DNA of 64,000 nucleotides from an uncultured Campylobacter sp. (GCF_937921625.1 NZ_CAKZTI010000025.1:24442-88441); one strand, 5' to 3'. Positions 8,554 to 17,506 are shown, counted from the first letter of the stretch. Made by a program: numbers and translations. Notes: a model not told the origin generated them from the sequence alone.

Positions 8554-9776
8554 ATAGAGTAGTTATTACGGGTTTTGGCAACGTCTGTGCATTCGGACGG
8601 GACTGGGCAAGCATCAAGCAGAATTTGGCGCAGCAAAAAAGCGCCGTAGTTTATATGAGCGAATGGGATATCTTCGGCGAGGAGCTAAACACCAGGCTTG
8701 GTGCGCCGATACAAAACTACGCGCCGCCTGCGCACTGGAGCCGCAAAGATACCCGCTCGATGGGCAAGGTAGCGATGTTTGGCGTAGATGCTGCGGGCGA
8801 AGCTCTGGCGGATGCGGGACTTTTAGATGATGAGCGCATAAAGGACGGTCGTATGGGCGTCGCAGCGGGTAGCTGTAGCGGCGATGCGAAGGCTACGGGC
8901 GAGGTCGTAGATATTTTGCATGGCAAGGATAGCACCTTCAACGCCAACTCATATGTTAAGATGATGCCTCACACCGTCGCTGCGAATATCGCGATCTACT
9001 ACGGGCTAAAAGGCAGGCTCATCCCCACGAGCTCTGCGTGCACGAGCGCATCTCAAGCGATCGGCTACTCCTATGAAGCGATAAAATTTGGCCTTGCGGA
9101 TATGATGCTAGCAGGCGGCGCGGACGAGCTGCACCCAAGCCAGGCATTCGTATTTGATAAGCTCTACGCGACAAGCTGCAAAAACGACACCCCTACTCTC
9201 AGCCCTGCGCCTTTTGATATAGCGCGTGATGGGCTGGTTTTAGGCGAAGGTGGCGCTATGTTTGTGCTAGAAAGCCTCGGGAGTGCGCTTGCGCGCGGCG
9301 CTAAAATTTACGCCGAGATAGTGGGCTTCGGCACGACCTGCGACGGCACACATATTACCCGCCCGCAGAGCGAGACTATGCGCGCGGCGATGCAGTTGGC
9401 GCTCAAAGACGCCGCCATCTCGCCGGATCTCATCGGGCATGTAAACGCCCACGCTACGGCGACCAGACAGGGCGACGTCGCAGAATCTATGGCGACGCAT
9501 GAAATTTTCGGCTCGCAAACGCCCGTGAGCTCCTACAAAGGCTATTTGGGTCATACTTTGGGCGCGTGCGGGGCGCTAGAAAGCTTCATCTCGGTGATGA
9601 TGATGAACGAGGGGCTATTCTATCCGAATCTAAATTTACGTGATATCGATCCGCAGTGCGCACCGCTTAGATATCTCACGCAGCCGCAGGAGATAAAGAC
9701 GGACTATGTTATGAATAACAACTTCGCTTTCGGCGGCGTAAACACATCTTTGATTTTTAAAAAATTTATCGACTAA
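8547..9776 (+). CDS. apeR: Beta-ketoacyl-ACP synthase, second KS of the aryl-polyene locus (ApeR type)
   Basis: The 409-residue protein is a full-length FabF-like condensing enzyme with triad Cys165 (SSACTSASQA), His302 (NAHATATRQGD) and His336 (YLGHTLGACGA). In studied APE systems the second KS complements the KS/chain-length-factor pair and acts early or on alternative chain lengths; the same role is inferred here. It has normal length without insertions, in contrast to the first KS. It begins at ATG 8547, overlapping the reductase stop, and ends 10 bases before a strong AAAGGAG ahead of the next gene. Confidence 0.92.
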   Translation: MLNRVVITGFGNVCAFGRDWASIKQNLAQQKSAVVYMSEWDIFGEELNTRLGAPIQNYAPPAHWSRKDTRSMGKVAMFGVDAAGEALADAGLLDDERIKDGRMGVAAGSCSGDAKATGEVVDILHGKDSTFNANSYVKMMPHTVAANIAIYYGLKGRLIPTSSACTSASQAIGYSYEAIKFGLADMMLAGGADELHPSQAFVFDKLYATSCKNDTPTLSPAPFDIARDGLVLGEGGAMFVLESLGSALARGAKIYAEIVGFGTTCDGTHITRPQSETMRAAMQLALKDAAISPDLIGHVNAHATATRQGDVAESMATHEIFGSQTPVSSYKGYLGHTLGACGALESFISVMMMNEGLFYPNLNLRDIDPQCAPLRYLTQPQEIKTDYVMNNNFAFGGVNTSLIFKKFID

Positions 9777-9786
9777 AGGAGAAAAA

Positions 9787-10209
9787 ATGAAAAAATTTCT
9801 ATTTTTCGTAGTTGCGACGCTTTTTGTCGCTAATTCGGCTTATGCCAAAAACGATATCGTGCGCTTCCCGATCGCTGCGGCACTCGCAGAGCCAGACGCT
9901 AAAGCCAAGCTTGATCCGAACATAAAATTCTACTTCGGTAACAAATCCGCAGGCAGAAAGATCACGCAGCAGCTAAGCTCGAATAAAAAAGCAAACGGTG
10001 TTGGCAAGAGCGATCAAGCCGCATGCAACCGTGCGTTTTTATCGGCGCTGCTTAGTTTTCAAGATCGCGCCAAAAAAGAGGGCGGCAATAAGGTCGTCAA
10101 TATCACGAGCTACTATTACAAAAACGTTTTCGTGAGCGACAAAGAGTTTGAATGCGGCGTAGGCACGATAATGAGCGGTGTCACACTAAGAGGCTACATT
10201 GCAAAATAA
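9787..10209 (+). CDS. Small secreted protein of aryl-polyene loci (often misnamed excinuclease ATPase subunit)
   Basis: The 140-residue protein has a clear signal peptide (MKKFLFFVVATLFVANSAYA) and a conserved C-terminal part with GNKVVNITSYYYKN and FECGVGTIMSGVTLRGYIAK, including a probable disulfide between Cys79 and Cys125. Proteins of this type recur at the first position (ApeA place) of E. coli-like APE clusters, where databases often carry a misleading excinuclease name; nothing here resembles an ATPase. Its periplasmic location suggests a role in transport or attachment of the polyene lipid. The ATG follows AAAGGAG at ideal spacing. Confidence 0.8.
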   Translation: MKKFLFFVVATLFVANSAYAKNDIVRFPIAAALAEPDAKAKLDPNIKFYFGNKSAGRKITQQLSSNKKANGVGKSDQAACNRAFLSALLSFQDRAKKEGGNKVVNITSYYYKNVFVSDKEFECGVGTIMSGVTLRGYIAK

Positions 10210-11758
10210 ACTAAGCTTCGGTATATCTTACGCAAGCGCGATAATTTCGGGTGAGCCGGCGGAGTTTTATAAAAATCTCGCCGCTTGCTCGGACGGAATT
10301 TCCGAAGTAAGCTTAGGCGGAAATTCCGATCTCGCTTGCGACACGGATCAAAATTTTACGTATGATTTCGCGTTAAATTCTACGCAAGATTTTACAGATA
10401 TTCCAGACTGCAAGCAAAATTCCATAAATTCTGTAAAATTTACAGCTTGCGAGAATAACGAAAAAGCGGGGCGTAACCTTGTTACAGAAGATTTTGATGA
10501 AAAATCTACCGAGCTCGGCTCGCAGCGGGGATTAAATTACAAAGCGGTTGCGTCTAAATTTAGCTCCGCGCGCACTTTTGATTGCGGCTCCGAAAAGGTG
10601 GCGGAGCTTTATAAAAATTTCGCCGCGCGCGAGGGCGAGGCTTTACAAAATAGCCCTGAAGAAAATTTAGAAATCGCTGCCCGCTTAAAAGAGGAAATTT
10701 TAGCACTCGAAGCTTTAAAAAAAAAGCCGGCTCTTTATCATATTCCGCCATTGCAGCGTCGCCGCTTGGGGCTCGGGGCAAAACTTTGCATCTCGCTTTT
10801 AGGCGAAATTTCGCAAAATACGCCGGAAAGTTTAGCCGAGGAAAGCTCCTTAAATCTCGCGCCTCAAAATTTAGATGCAAGCAAAAGCCGTGCCGCCGCA
10901 CAAAACCCGTCGCCGCAGGATTTTTCAAATGAGAATTCTTTAAATTTTATGCCGCAAGATTTAAATTCGGCGCAGCAAGATTTCACAAATAAAAATTCTT
11001 TAAATTCCGCGAGGCAAAATTCCAAAGCAAACGAATGCTCGGGAGCCTGCGATCATGCGATGCAAAGCTCCGCAACGCAGCGCGAGGGAATGCCGCTCGT
11101 CTTTTGCTCGCGCCTGGGCGAGATCAACCGCTGTTTTAGCCTGCTCGGCTCGATGAGCGAAAGCGTCTCGCCTTCGAGCTTTTGCGTCAGCGTACTCAAC
11201 GCGATCGCGGCGCAAAATGCGATTTTTACGCAAAATCATGCCGAAATTTCGACGATCTCTGCGGCGTGCGCGCTCGAAAACGGCGCAATAATCGCCGCTG
11301 CGAGGCTGAAAGAAAGCGCGGAAAATTTCGGCTCCGCGCAGGACGCAAACGAAGATGGCAAGGACGGCGAATGCAAGTTGGATAACGATAAAATCGCCCT
11401 GCTCTGCTATTTTGAGGAGGTAAATAACGACTATCTGAAGCGCTGCGACTTCGCCTGCGCCCTACTTCTGGTGCTTCAGCGCGGAGATGACATGCAGATC
11501 GAAATTTCGCCGCACGTTGCGGACGCAACGACACAGAGCATAGAGGCACAAAATCCAAAACCGCGAGCCGAGAATGAAATTTTACGAAGCTTTAAAGGGA
11601 ACGGCGAGATCCCTCTAGATACCGCGGTGAAATTTTTGGCTAAAATCCTCTCCGGCAAGCGCGAATGGCGCAGCAGCGACGGGGTTTTGGACTATCTTTG
11701 GCGCGTCAAAGATCCCGCCAAAATCGCAGCTTTTTTAAGGCAAGATCGTGAGCGTTAA
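10199..11758 (+). CDS. apeC: Ketosynthase-like chain-length factor (ApeC type) with very large low-complexity insertions
   Basis: Scattered through 519 residues is the N-terminal KS-like domain usually seen as a protein of about 240 residues: PPLQRRRLGLGAKL near residue 187, PLVFCSRLGEINRC near 300, and SPSSFCVSVLNAIAAQ, followed by ISAACALENGAIIAAARLKE. This partner of the first KS is normally inactive and sets chain length. Between these pieces sit insertions at roughly 20-150, 205-295 and 385-400, rich in Ser, Asn, Ala, Asp and Gln and encoded by AAATTT-bearing repeats. The start is TTG at 10199, overlapping the previous stop. Whether the protein still folds is open. Confidence 0.78.
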   Translation: MQNKLSFGISYASAIISGEPAEFYKNLAACSDGISEVSLGGNSDLACDTDQNFTYDFALNSTQDFTDIPDCKQNSINSVKFTACENNEKAGRNLVTEDFDEKSTELGSQRGLNYKAVASKFSSARTFDCGSEKVAELYKNFAAREGEALQNSPEENLEIAARLKEEILALEALKKKPALYHIPPLQRRRLGLGAKLCISLLGEISQNTPESLAEESSLNLAPQNLDASKSRAAAQNPSPQDFSNENSLNFMPQDLNSAQQDFTNKNSLNSARQNSKANECSGACDHAMQSSATQREGMPLVFCSRLGEINRCFSLLGSMSESVSPSSFCVSVLNAIAAQNAIFTQNHAEISTISAACALENGAIIAAARLKESAENFGSAQDANEDGKDGECKLDNDKIALLCYFEEVNNDYLKRCDFACALLLVLQRGDDMQIEISPHVADATTQSIEAQNPKPRAENEILRSFKGNGEIPLDTAVKFLAKILSGKREWRSSDGVLDYLWRVKDPAKIAAFLRQDRER

Positions 11759-12857
11759 AATAGCAAAATTTCATCGCATGAGAAAGCGTGGCGAGACGAG
11801 CAAATTTAATCAAAATCCTAGGCCACGCGGAGCCGCAAAGGCACGAACGACGAGCTTTAAATTTAGCCGCTCCGCCAAACGCGGATATAGTGAAGGTTTT
11901 AAATTTAGCCGCGCTATCAAACACGAGCTCGCCCAAACGGCACATCTTAAAAACACGCCGAAAGGGCGCGTGCCGTGCGCCCCCAAATCGCGTTGCAATG
12001 AGGCGCGCTGCGAAAATACGCCGCCGAGGAATACGCAACGAATCCAAAAAAATCCGCCTAAACGCTGCGAGCTGCGAGCCATAAAAATTTTACCGCAGCG
12101 GCGCATGGAAGACACCGTAAAATTCCGCTATAAAGACAGATGCGGCGAGCCGAAATACTACGCGCAGCAGGCTGTAAATTTCATAAATTTAGCAGATCAA
12201 AGCTTGGGCTACGAGTTTAAATTTAGCCGCGCGATGAACCGAGTAGCCACTCACGCAGGATGCACACGACAAGGCGCTACGATGAATTTTAAATTTAACG
12301 ACGCCGCGAGCTATAAATTTAATCAGACGGCGCGTCGTATGGCGGCGCAAAAACAGCGTGTATGGCACTTCGCAGAAATTCTGTCGCAACGGCGCGCGTG
12401 GCAAACCGCCGAAATTCTACCGCAACGATATGTGCAGCAAAAGATAAAAATTCCATCGCAGCAATACGCACGACGAAGCGTGCGGCAAACTGCGGAAATT
12501 TCACCGAGACAGTACGCACGGCAAGCGGCGGGAATTCTACAAGATCGCAGTTTATCGCGCGTCACAAAAATTCTATTGCTTCGGCACATGCACGGCGCCG
12601 AGATCGCCAAGGCTCCCGCTCAGAGCACGAAAAATCTATTACTTCGGCGCACGCCGCAAGCTGAAATATCGCGCACAACAAACCGCAAAAACTCCGCTGC
12701 GATGCGGCGAGCGGTAAGCCGTAAAAATTTTATCGAGATCGCGCGCATGATTAACCATCAAATCCCCGCCGAGAACAACAAAACCCTCGCCGATAGTCAT
12801 AAAATCCCTAACGAGAGCTGCCGCATAATCCCCGCTGAAAGAGGCGCCGCGCGATGA
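11748..12857 (+). CDS. Arg-rich repeat-built open frame inside the aryl-polyene operon; protein status uncertain
   Basis: An uninterrupted 369-codon frame runs from GTG 11748 (overlapping the chain-length-factor stop) to a TGA overlapping the ATG of the acyltransferase. About 48 residues are Arg by eye, roughly 13 percent, with many Lys and Gln and few acidic residues. The middle part is a degenerate tandem repeat of about 12 residues (AEILSQRRAWQT, AEISPRQYARQA and relatives); FKFSR recurs three times near the front. No domain, signal peptide or membrane segment is visible. Other frames here are also poor in stops, so this may be an expanded non-coding repeat that only looks open. Exact fit to both neighbouring genes argues the other way. 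I do not recognise it. Confidence 0.35.
   Translation: MSVKIAKFHRMRKRGETSKFNQNPRPRGAAKARTTSFKFSRSAKRGYSEGFKFSRAIKHELAQTAHLKNTPKGRVPCAPKSRCNEARCENTPPRNTQRIQKNPPKRCELRAIKILPQRRMEDTVKFRYKDRCGEPKYYAQQAVNFINLADQSLGYEFKFSRAMNRVATHAGCTRQGATMNFKFNDAASYKFNQTARRMAAQKQRVWHFAEILSQRRAWQTAEILPQRYVQQKIKIPSQQYARRSVRQTAEISPRQYARQAAGILQDRSLSRVTKILLLRHMHGAEIAKAPAQSTKNLLLRRTPQAEISRTTNRKNSAAMRRAVSRKNFIEIARMINHQIPAENNKTLADSHKIPNESCRIIPAERGAAR
11856..12230 (+). repeat. Three identical 15-base copies of TTTAAATTTAGCCGC
   Basis: Exact copies lie at 11856-11870, 11898-11912 and 12216-12230, the first two 42 bases apart, each encoding FKFSR in the Arg-rich frame. Shorter relatives (AAATTTAGCC) occur elsewhere in the window, for example near 14140 and 18530, inside or between genes. 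Confidence 0.8.
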
Positions 12858-13609
12858 AGCAGTTAAATCCGCTAAGGCGCAAAATCAAGCAGATCGGCAT
12901 CGCGTTATCCTTCGCTAGCTTCGGCGCACTGTGTATGATAGGTAACCTACTCTTCCTCCCCGTAGCGCTGCTGCGGCTAAACCGCATAGAGGTCGTGCGA
13001 AATTTCGTGCGCGATTTTATAATGATCTCGTGGCGCATATTTTTGCTGCTCGCGCGACTTTACGGCAGTATCGGCGTGAACTGGCGCTGCAAACTCCCGC
13101 CTAGCGGCACCCTCATCATCGCAAACCACCCTAGCCTGCTTGACGTGGTGATCTTTTTAGCTCACGTGCGGCGCGCAAACTGCGTAGTCAAGGAAAGCCT
13201 ATGCAAAAACCCTTTCCTCTCCGCCGCCATCGCAGCCGCGGGCTACATCCCAAACACCGACTCGGAAGCGATGATAGATGCGTGCCGCAGCGCCCTTGCG
13301 CGAGGAGAAAGCCTAATCATCTTCCCCGAGGGCACGCGCACCGCAGATCGCATCGCCATGCACAAAGCGGCGTTTTACATCGCGATAAATTTCGCAAAAA
13401 ATATGAATTGCATCGCGATAAAAATGGATCCTAAAAGCCTAAAAAAAGGACAAGTATGGTACGATACGCCCGAGGTTCGGATGAAGTACGACCTCTACGA
13501 GCTGTGCGCGCTCGATCTAACGGACTTTGAGCCGGATCGCCCAAATCCGATCCGCGTGCGCAAACTCTACGAAAAAATATCAAATCTATATGAAAAGGAG
13601 AATCTGTGA
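12854..13609 (+). CDS. 1-acyl-glycerol-3-phosphate-type acyltransferase (PlsC family)
   Basis: The 251-residue membrane-associated enzyme has the acyltransferase motifs NHPSLLD at about residue 89 (the HX4D-type catalytic pair) and IIFPEGTRT at about 155. A hydrophobic segment spans residues 15-40. It corresponds to the acyltransferase before the two ACPs in E. coli-type APE loci (ApeD place) and may join a fatty acyl or polyene chain to the glycerol-based lipid anchor; that substrate is inferred. The ATG overlaps the end of the Arg-rich frame and the stop overlaps the ACP start, so the gene is well embedded in the operon. Confidence 0.85.
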   Translation: MKQLNPLRRKIKQIGIALSFASFGALCMIGNLLFLPVALLRLNRIEVVRNFVRDFIMISWRIFLLLARLYGSIGVNWRCKLPPSGTLIIANHPSLLDVVIFLAHVRRANCVVKESLCKNPFLSAAIAAAGYIPNTDSEAMIDACRSALARGESLIIFPEGTRTADRIAMHKAAFYIAINFAKNMNCIAIKMDPKSLKKGQVWYDTPEVRMKYDLYELCALDLTDFEPDRPNPIRVRKLYEKISNLYEKENL

Positions 13610-13872
13610 ACGAAGAAATTTTGGAGCTTAAGGAGCTGATCATTTCGGGGCTGAACCTCGAAGACGTAGCGCCCGGCGACATAAATGACGATGAGCCGCT
13701 TTTTGGCGACGGGCTCGGGCTCGATTCGGTCGATGCGCTGGAGCTCGGGCTTTTGGTGCAGAAAAAATACGGCATCGTGCTTAACTCAAAAACCCAAAAT
13801 TTAAAGCAAATTTTCTCATCCGTTGCGTCTTTGGCGCAGTACATCGCCGAAAATAGGAGTAAAAATGAGTAA
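13606..13872 (+). CDS. apeE: Acyl carrier protein 1 of the aryl-polyene locus
   Basis: The 88-residue ACP carries the phosphopantetheine attachment site at Ser41 in GLGLDSVDALEL. It should hold the growing polyene chain after activation by the cluster's phosphopantetheinyl transferase. It starts at GTG with AAGGAG at good spacing and overlaps both the acyltransferase stop and the next ACP start, giving the paired-ACP arrangement typical of these clusters. Assignment to the E or F letter follows position only. Confidence 0.9.
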   Translation: MNEEILELKELIISGLNLEDVAPGDINDDEPLFGDGLGLDSVDALELGLLVQKKYGIVLNSKTQNLKQIFSSVASLAQYIAENRSKNE

Positions 13873-14143
13873 AGATGAAATTTTTGAAATTTTAAAAAAG
13901 GCGCTCGTGGAGCTTTTCGAGATCGACGAGAGCAAGGTCGTGCCTGAGGCCAAAATTTACGAGGATCTGCAGATCGACAGCATCGACGCGATCGATCTGG
14001 TCGATTACGTCAAGAAAAACACCGGCTATAAGCTGATGCCCGATGATTTTAAAAACATCCAAACCCTTGGCGACATCGTGGATGCCGTAACAGCGAAGCT
14101 CAATCAAGGCGCGAGCGGGGAGACTACGGATGGCGAGAGTTAA
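13865..14143 (+). CDS. apeF: Acyl carrier protein 2 of the aryl-polyene locus
   Basis: The 92-residue ACP has its phosphopantetheine serine at Ser39 in DLQIDSIDAIDL. ATG 13865 is chosen because AGGAG lies 6 bases upstream and the ACP fold starts there; an in-frame ATG at 13823 would add residues read from the other ACP gene. In APE systems one ACP loads the aryl starter and the other carries elongation intermediates, but sequence alone does not tell which is which. It is followed by a 750-base gap in the otherwise tight operon. Confidence 0.9.
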   Translation: MSKDEIFEILKKALVELFEIDESKVVPEAKIYEDLQIDSIDAIDLVDYVKKNTGYKLMPDDFKNIQTLGDIVDAVTAKLNQGASGETTDGES

Positions 14144-14892
14144 ATTTAGCCGTGCGGCGCGGCAAGATCGCGCGTGCGCAGCTCGGTAGTTTACTTTGCG
14201 GCGGCGTTTGGCTTGATAGATAGCAACGGCGGCATTTTGTTTGGTGCGCGCGGTGTTTTGACGGCACACAGCGAACGTTTTATTGAAAGCATGCAGGAAG
14301 CGGCTTGCGGGCTTGGCGATTAAGCGGCACGGTACAAAGCCCGCCTACCCGCCGCTTTTAAGCTATTATGCAAAGCGCTTTGCAGATCAAAATTTTAAAA
14401 TTTTAATCTGCAAGCCTGGGTGAAATTTTGAAATTTTAAAAGACGTCGTTTCTTTTGAGACCGTCGTTTTCATAAAATTTCAAAATTTTAAAATTTCGGC
14501 TAAATTTAATTTAGCGGATTTTATCGCGAGCGCGACGCCGCGGGTTAAATTAAAGCGCAGCTAAATTTTAAGATGCGGCTAGAATTTGAAGGCGGCAGGC
14601 GCGGCTGAATTAAAATTTTAAAAGTGCGGCACCTAAAATCGAACGCTAAGGCCAAATTTAAAGTATCGAAGCGCGGTAATAATCGCGCCGATTGCGCTAC
14701 TAGCAGCAAAACCAAAATCGCTGCGACGAAACTAAAGCTGCCACGGCAAAAGCCTAGCCAGCCGCGGTAAAACTAAAACCGCAGCAGAAAAAAGCTCAAC
14801 CGCTGTGACGAGGCTAAAGCTGCCACGGCAAAAGCCCAACCGCCGCGGTAAAAAAACCAAGCCCTTGCGGCTAAATTTAAGGATTACAGAGA
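14144..14892 (+). other. Non-coding gap inside the operon with an imperfect 82-base direct repeat
   Basis: No supported gene. A 49-codon GTG frame at 14174-14323 (ending SMQEAACGLGD) lacks a ribosome binding site and is unrecognised. From 14380 to 14660 AAATTT words abound. Two identical 23-base segments at 14732-14754 and 14814-14836, each followed by a near-identical GCCGCGGTAAAA block, form a direct repeat with 82-base offset. Confidence 0.55.
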
Positions 14893-15432
14893 TTGCGACG
14901 AACGATATTTTTAAAAACAGCTACCGTAATTTTAAGCGTGTTTTACCCTTTCGGCCTTTATTTTTTGCACGGCGGCGCGCTGGTCTGCTTGCTTGTAGCG
15001 ATGAGCGCGCTATGGGGAGCGCGAGCTGTTTTTGAAAGTAAAGATCACGCTATTAAGGGCGCGAGCGCGGCATTTTTTGCGCTGTGCGCCGTATTTGGCG
15101 GCGGAGCGCTTGCGTATCTGTATCCGCTCATAATAAATTTCTCGCTCGCGGCGCTTTTCGCGCTCAGCCTAAGATCGACGCCCGCGATCACGCGCTTAGC
15201 GCTTTTGAAGCAGCCAGGTCTCAACGAGCACGGCCGCGCCTACACGCGCAAGCTGACCGAAATTTGGCTCGGATTTTTCGTGCTAAACGGCCTACTTAGC
15301 GCGGCGCTGCTGCTACTGCGAGATAAAATTTATTGGAGCGTTTACTGCGGCGCGATCTCATACGTCCTCATCGGCGCGCTGATCGGCGGCGAGATGATTT
15401 TTAGGAAATTTTATGTTAAAAAATTTGATTAA
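14893..15432 (+). CDS. Inner-membrane protein of aryl-polyene loci (COG4648-like)
   Basis: The 179-residue protein has about five or six hydrophobic segments and the loop QPGLNEHGRAYTRKLTEIW, which resembles COG4648 membrane proteins that precede the AMP-ligase in APE clusters (ApeG place). A role in product export or in organising the ligase at the membrane is inferred only. The start is TTG at 14893 with AAGG about 10 bases upstream; a slightly different start cannot be excluded. The stop lies inside the next gene, overlapping it by 20 bases. Confidence 0.75.
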   Translation: MRRTIFLKTATVILSVFYPFGLYFLHGGALVCLLVAMSALWGARAVFESKDHAIKGASAAFFALCAVFGGGALAYLYPLIINFSLAALFALSLRSTPAITRLALLKQPGLNEHGRAYTRKLTEIWLGFFVLNGLLSAALLLLRDKIYWSVYCGAISYVLIGALIGGEMIFRKFYVKKFD

Positions 15433-17506
15433 TTCTTTGAAACCTTACGAGCGCGAAATCCTTGCTGCGGCGGCTCTTGCGCGCGATTTAGCAAAAACTG
15501 GATGCAAGCAGAGCGAAGCGGCAAACTTAAAAGGCGCGGACAAACTCAAAAATAGCGCGGCAAGCGTAAATTTAAAAGATGCGGAAAATTCTAGCGGCGG
15601 CACAGATACCGCGCGCGACCTGCAATCGGCGCAGACGCAAGAGCAAGAACGCGCGCCGATGATTGAAATTTACGGCGAGGACGCGGCGGAGCTCATCGCG
15701 TTTTTTTTCGGCGCGCTGATTGCGGGCTTTGCGCCCGTACTGCTGCGAGAGCCCAAATTTAGCGGTAAATTTCATCTAGGCGGCGACGTAAAAATTCCAA
15801 ATCTCGCCGCAGCGCAAAATTTAGACGAATTTAGCCCGCATGATTTAGAAAAAATTTCGCCGCACGATACGGGAAAATCCGCGCCTAAAATTTCATCTAA
15901 AAACGCGCCGCAAAATCACGCGCCGTGCGAGCAAGAGGCTGTCTCTTTGTATCTGCTGCGCGCCGATCAAAAATTTTATATCAAAACTTCAGGCTCGACG
16001 GGCGAAGCGAAAAATATCGGAAAAAGCCTACGCGATATGGTTTTGGAGGCGGAATTTTTGGTAGAAAGATTCGGCCTTTGCGCAAGCGATCGATTTTTAT
16101 CGGGTGTCTCGCACCAAAATATGTTCGGGCTCACATTTAGCATCTTCGTGCCGCTGATTTGCGGCTCGCGCACGCAAAAAGGCGGTCTAAACTACCCTGA
16201 AATCATCCTTGCAGCCGATCTTGCGGGCGCCGTGCTGATCAGCTCACCCACGGTGCTCGGCGCGCTGTGCGAGCACGCAGACGCCGCAAACATAGCGCCT
16301 TTGAGCACCATTTTTAGCGCGGGTGCACCGCTAAGTCCTGCGATCCGAGATAATTTGCGCGCGCTTAGCAGTGCCCGCATCGTCGATATTTACGGCTCGA
16401 GCGAGACGGGCGTGATCGCCTGCAACGAGGGCGCGGGGCTTAAAAAATTCGCTCCAGTTAGCGTGCAGATCCGCGCAGATATTGATAGCGGCAGCGCGGC
16501 AAAATGCGAGAATAAGCCCTTCGATCTTGTGGCAAGCTCTTGCGGCGGAAATTCTGCGGCAAAGCCTAAAACACGCTGTGCGGACGGGCAAGACGCAAAC
16601 CGCTCGGGCAAGCAGGCGTCTAAATTTAATGCAGACGTTAGCGATAAAACCGCGACCGATACAGAAAACAGCTCCGCACCGAACTCCGCGACAAAACACG
16701 ACGATAAATTTACGCAGGCAGAGGGGCTTTGCGATAAATTTACGACAAAGCGGCCCGCCGACCAATTTTCGCAAACGGGCGAGTTTACGATCAGCTCGCC
16801 TTGGTGCGAGCGCTTTGAAAGCCGCGATTTCGGCTATGTGTGCGCAGATGAGATCACGCTTTTGGGGCGCGGCGATCGCACCGTAAAGATCAACGAAAAC
16901 CGCGTGAGCCTCGATCTTCTCGAAGCCAAACTCCGCTCGCACGAATTTATCGGCGAGTGCAGGATTGATCTGCACCCCCAGCGAGACCGCGCCGTAGCTC
17001 TTATCAAGCTCAGCGAACGCGGCGAGCAGGCGTTTCGCGCAGGCGGCAAAAAGGGCGTCACGGACGAGTTAAAGGCCTTTTTAAAGCCCGAATTCGGCGC
17101 GATTTTGCGCTACTTTAAGATCGCAAGCAAGCTGCCTTTTAATGAGCAGGGCAAGCTAAGCAAAAAGGACTTTTTAAGCGCCCTGCAGCGCTACGAGGTG
17201 CCAATTTTCGAGCGGAGCGCGGAGAGTGAGTTTCGCGCGAAGGTGCGAGCCAGCGACTTTTATTTTGACGGACACTTTGCGCGATTTGCGCTGGTGCCCG
17301 CGTTTATGCAGCTTCGCTTCGTATTGATCTGCGCAAAAGCCCTGGGCTACGAGCTGGACGGCACGCAAAAGATAGAAAATTTAAAATTTACGAATTTCAT
17401 CCGCCCCGGCGATGAAATTTTAATCAAAATCACCGAAGCAAGCGGCAAACTCCGCTTTGAAATTTCAAACGACAAGGTCTGCGCCAGTGGAAGAATTTGC
17501 CTTTAA
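15413..17506 (+). CDS. apeH: AMP-dependent acyl/aryl ligase fused to a hot-dog dehydratase (ApeH-ApeI type)
   Basis: The 697-residue fusion starts with an adenylating domain: TSGSTGEAK near residue 192 (ATP loop), DIYGSSETGVIA near 325, and GRGDRTVKINENRVSLD near 485, which supplies the conserved RGD-type hinge. It should activate the aryl starter acid and load it onto an ACP. The last 95 residues form a second domain, FYFDGHFARFALVPAFMQL, matching the FabA/FabZ dehydratase pattern with its catalytic His. Low-complexity insertions occupy about residues 25-75, 125-180 and 360-458, rich in Ala, Ser, Asp, Lys and Asn. In many APE loci the ligase and dehydratase are separate genes, so the fusion is notable. 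Confidence 0.85.
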   Translation: MLKNLINSLKPYEREILAAAALARDLAKTGCKQSEAANLKGADKLKNSAASVNLKDAENSSGGTDTARDLQSAQTQEQERAPMIEIYGEDAAELIAFFFGALIAGFAPVLLREPKFSGKFHLGGDVKIPNLAAAQNLDEFSPHDLEKISPHDTGKSAPKISSKNAPQNHAPCEQEAVSLYLLRADQKFYIKTSGSTGEAKNIGKSLRDMVLEAEFLVERFGLCASDRFLSGVSHQNMFGLTFSIFVPLICGSRTQKGGLNYPEIILAADLAGAVLISSPTVLGALCEHADAANIAPLSTIFSAGAPLSPAIRDNLRALSSARIVDIYGSSETGVIACNEGAGLKKFAPVSVQIRADIDSGSAAKCENKPFDLVASSCGGNSAAKPKTRCADGQDANRSGKQASKFNADVSDKTATDTENSSAPNSATKHDDKFTQAEGLCDKFTTKRPADQFSQTGEFTISSPWCERFESRDFGYVCADEITLLGRGDRTVKINENRVSLDLLEAKLRSHEFIGECRIDLHPQRDRAVALIKLSERGEQAFRAGGKKGVTDELKAFLKPEFGAILRYFKIASKLPFNEQGKLSKKDFLSALQRYEVPIFERSAESEFRAKVRASDFYFDGHFARFALVPAFMQLRFVLICAKALGYELDGTQKIENLKFTNFIRPGDEILIKITEASGKLRFEISNDKVCASGRICL

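Noticed and set aside
9787..10209. Excinuclease ATPase subunit
   Set aside because: Databases may give this name, but the product is a 140-residue secreted protein without nucleotide-binding motifs.
11706..12610. Antisense open frames, some Cys-rich, opposite the Arg-rich repeat frame
   Set aside because: They start and stop irregularly within the repeat, lack ribosome binding sites, and arise from the stop-poor repeat; the plus-strand frame fits the operon better.
14174..14323. A 49-codon frame after the second ACP
   Set aside because: No ribosome binding site and no recognisable sequence; mentioned in the gap entry only.
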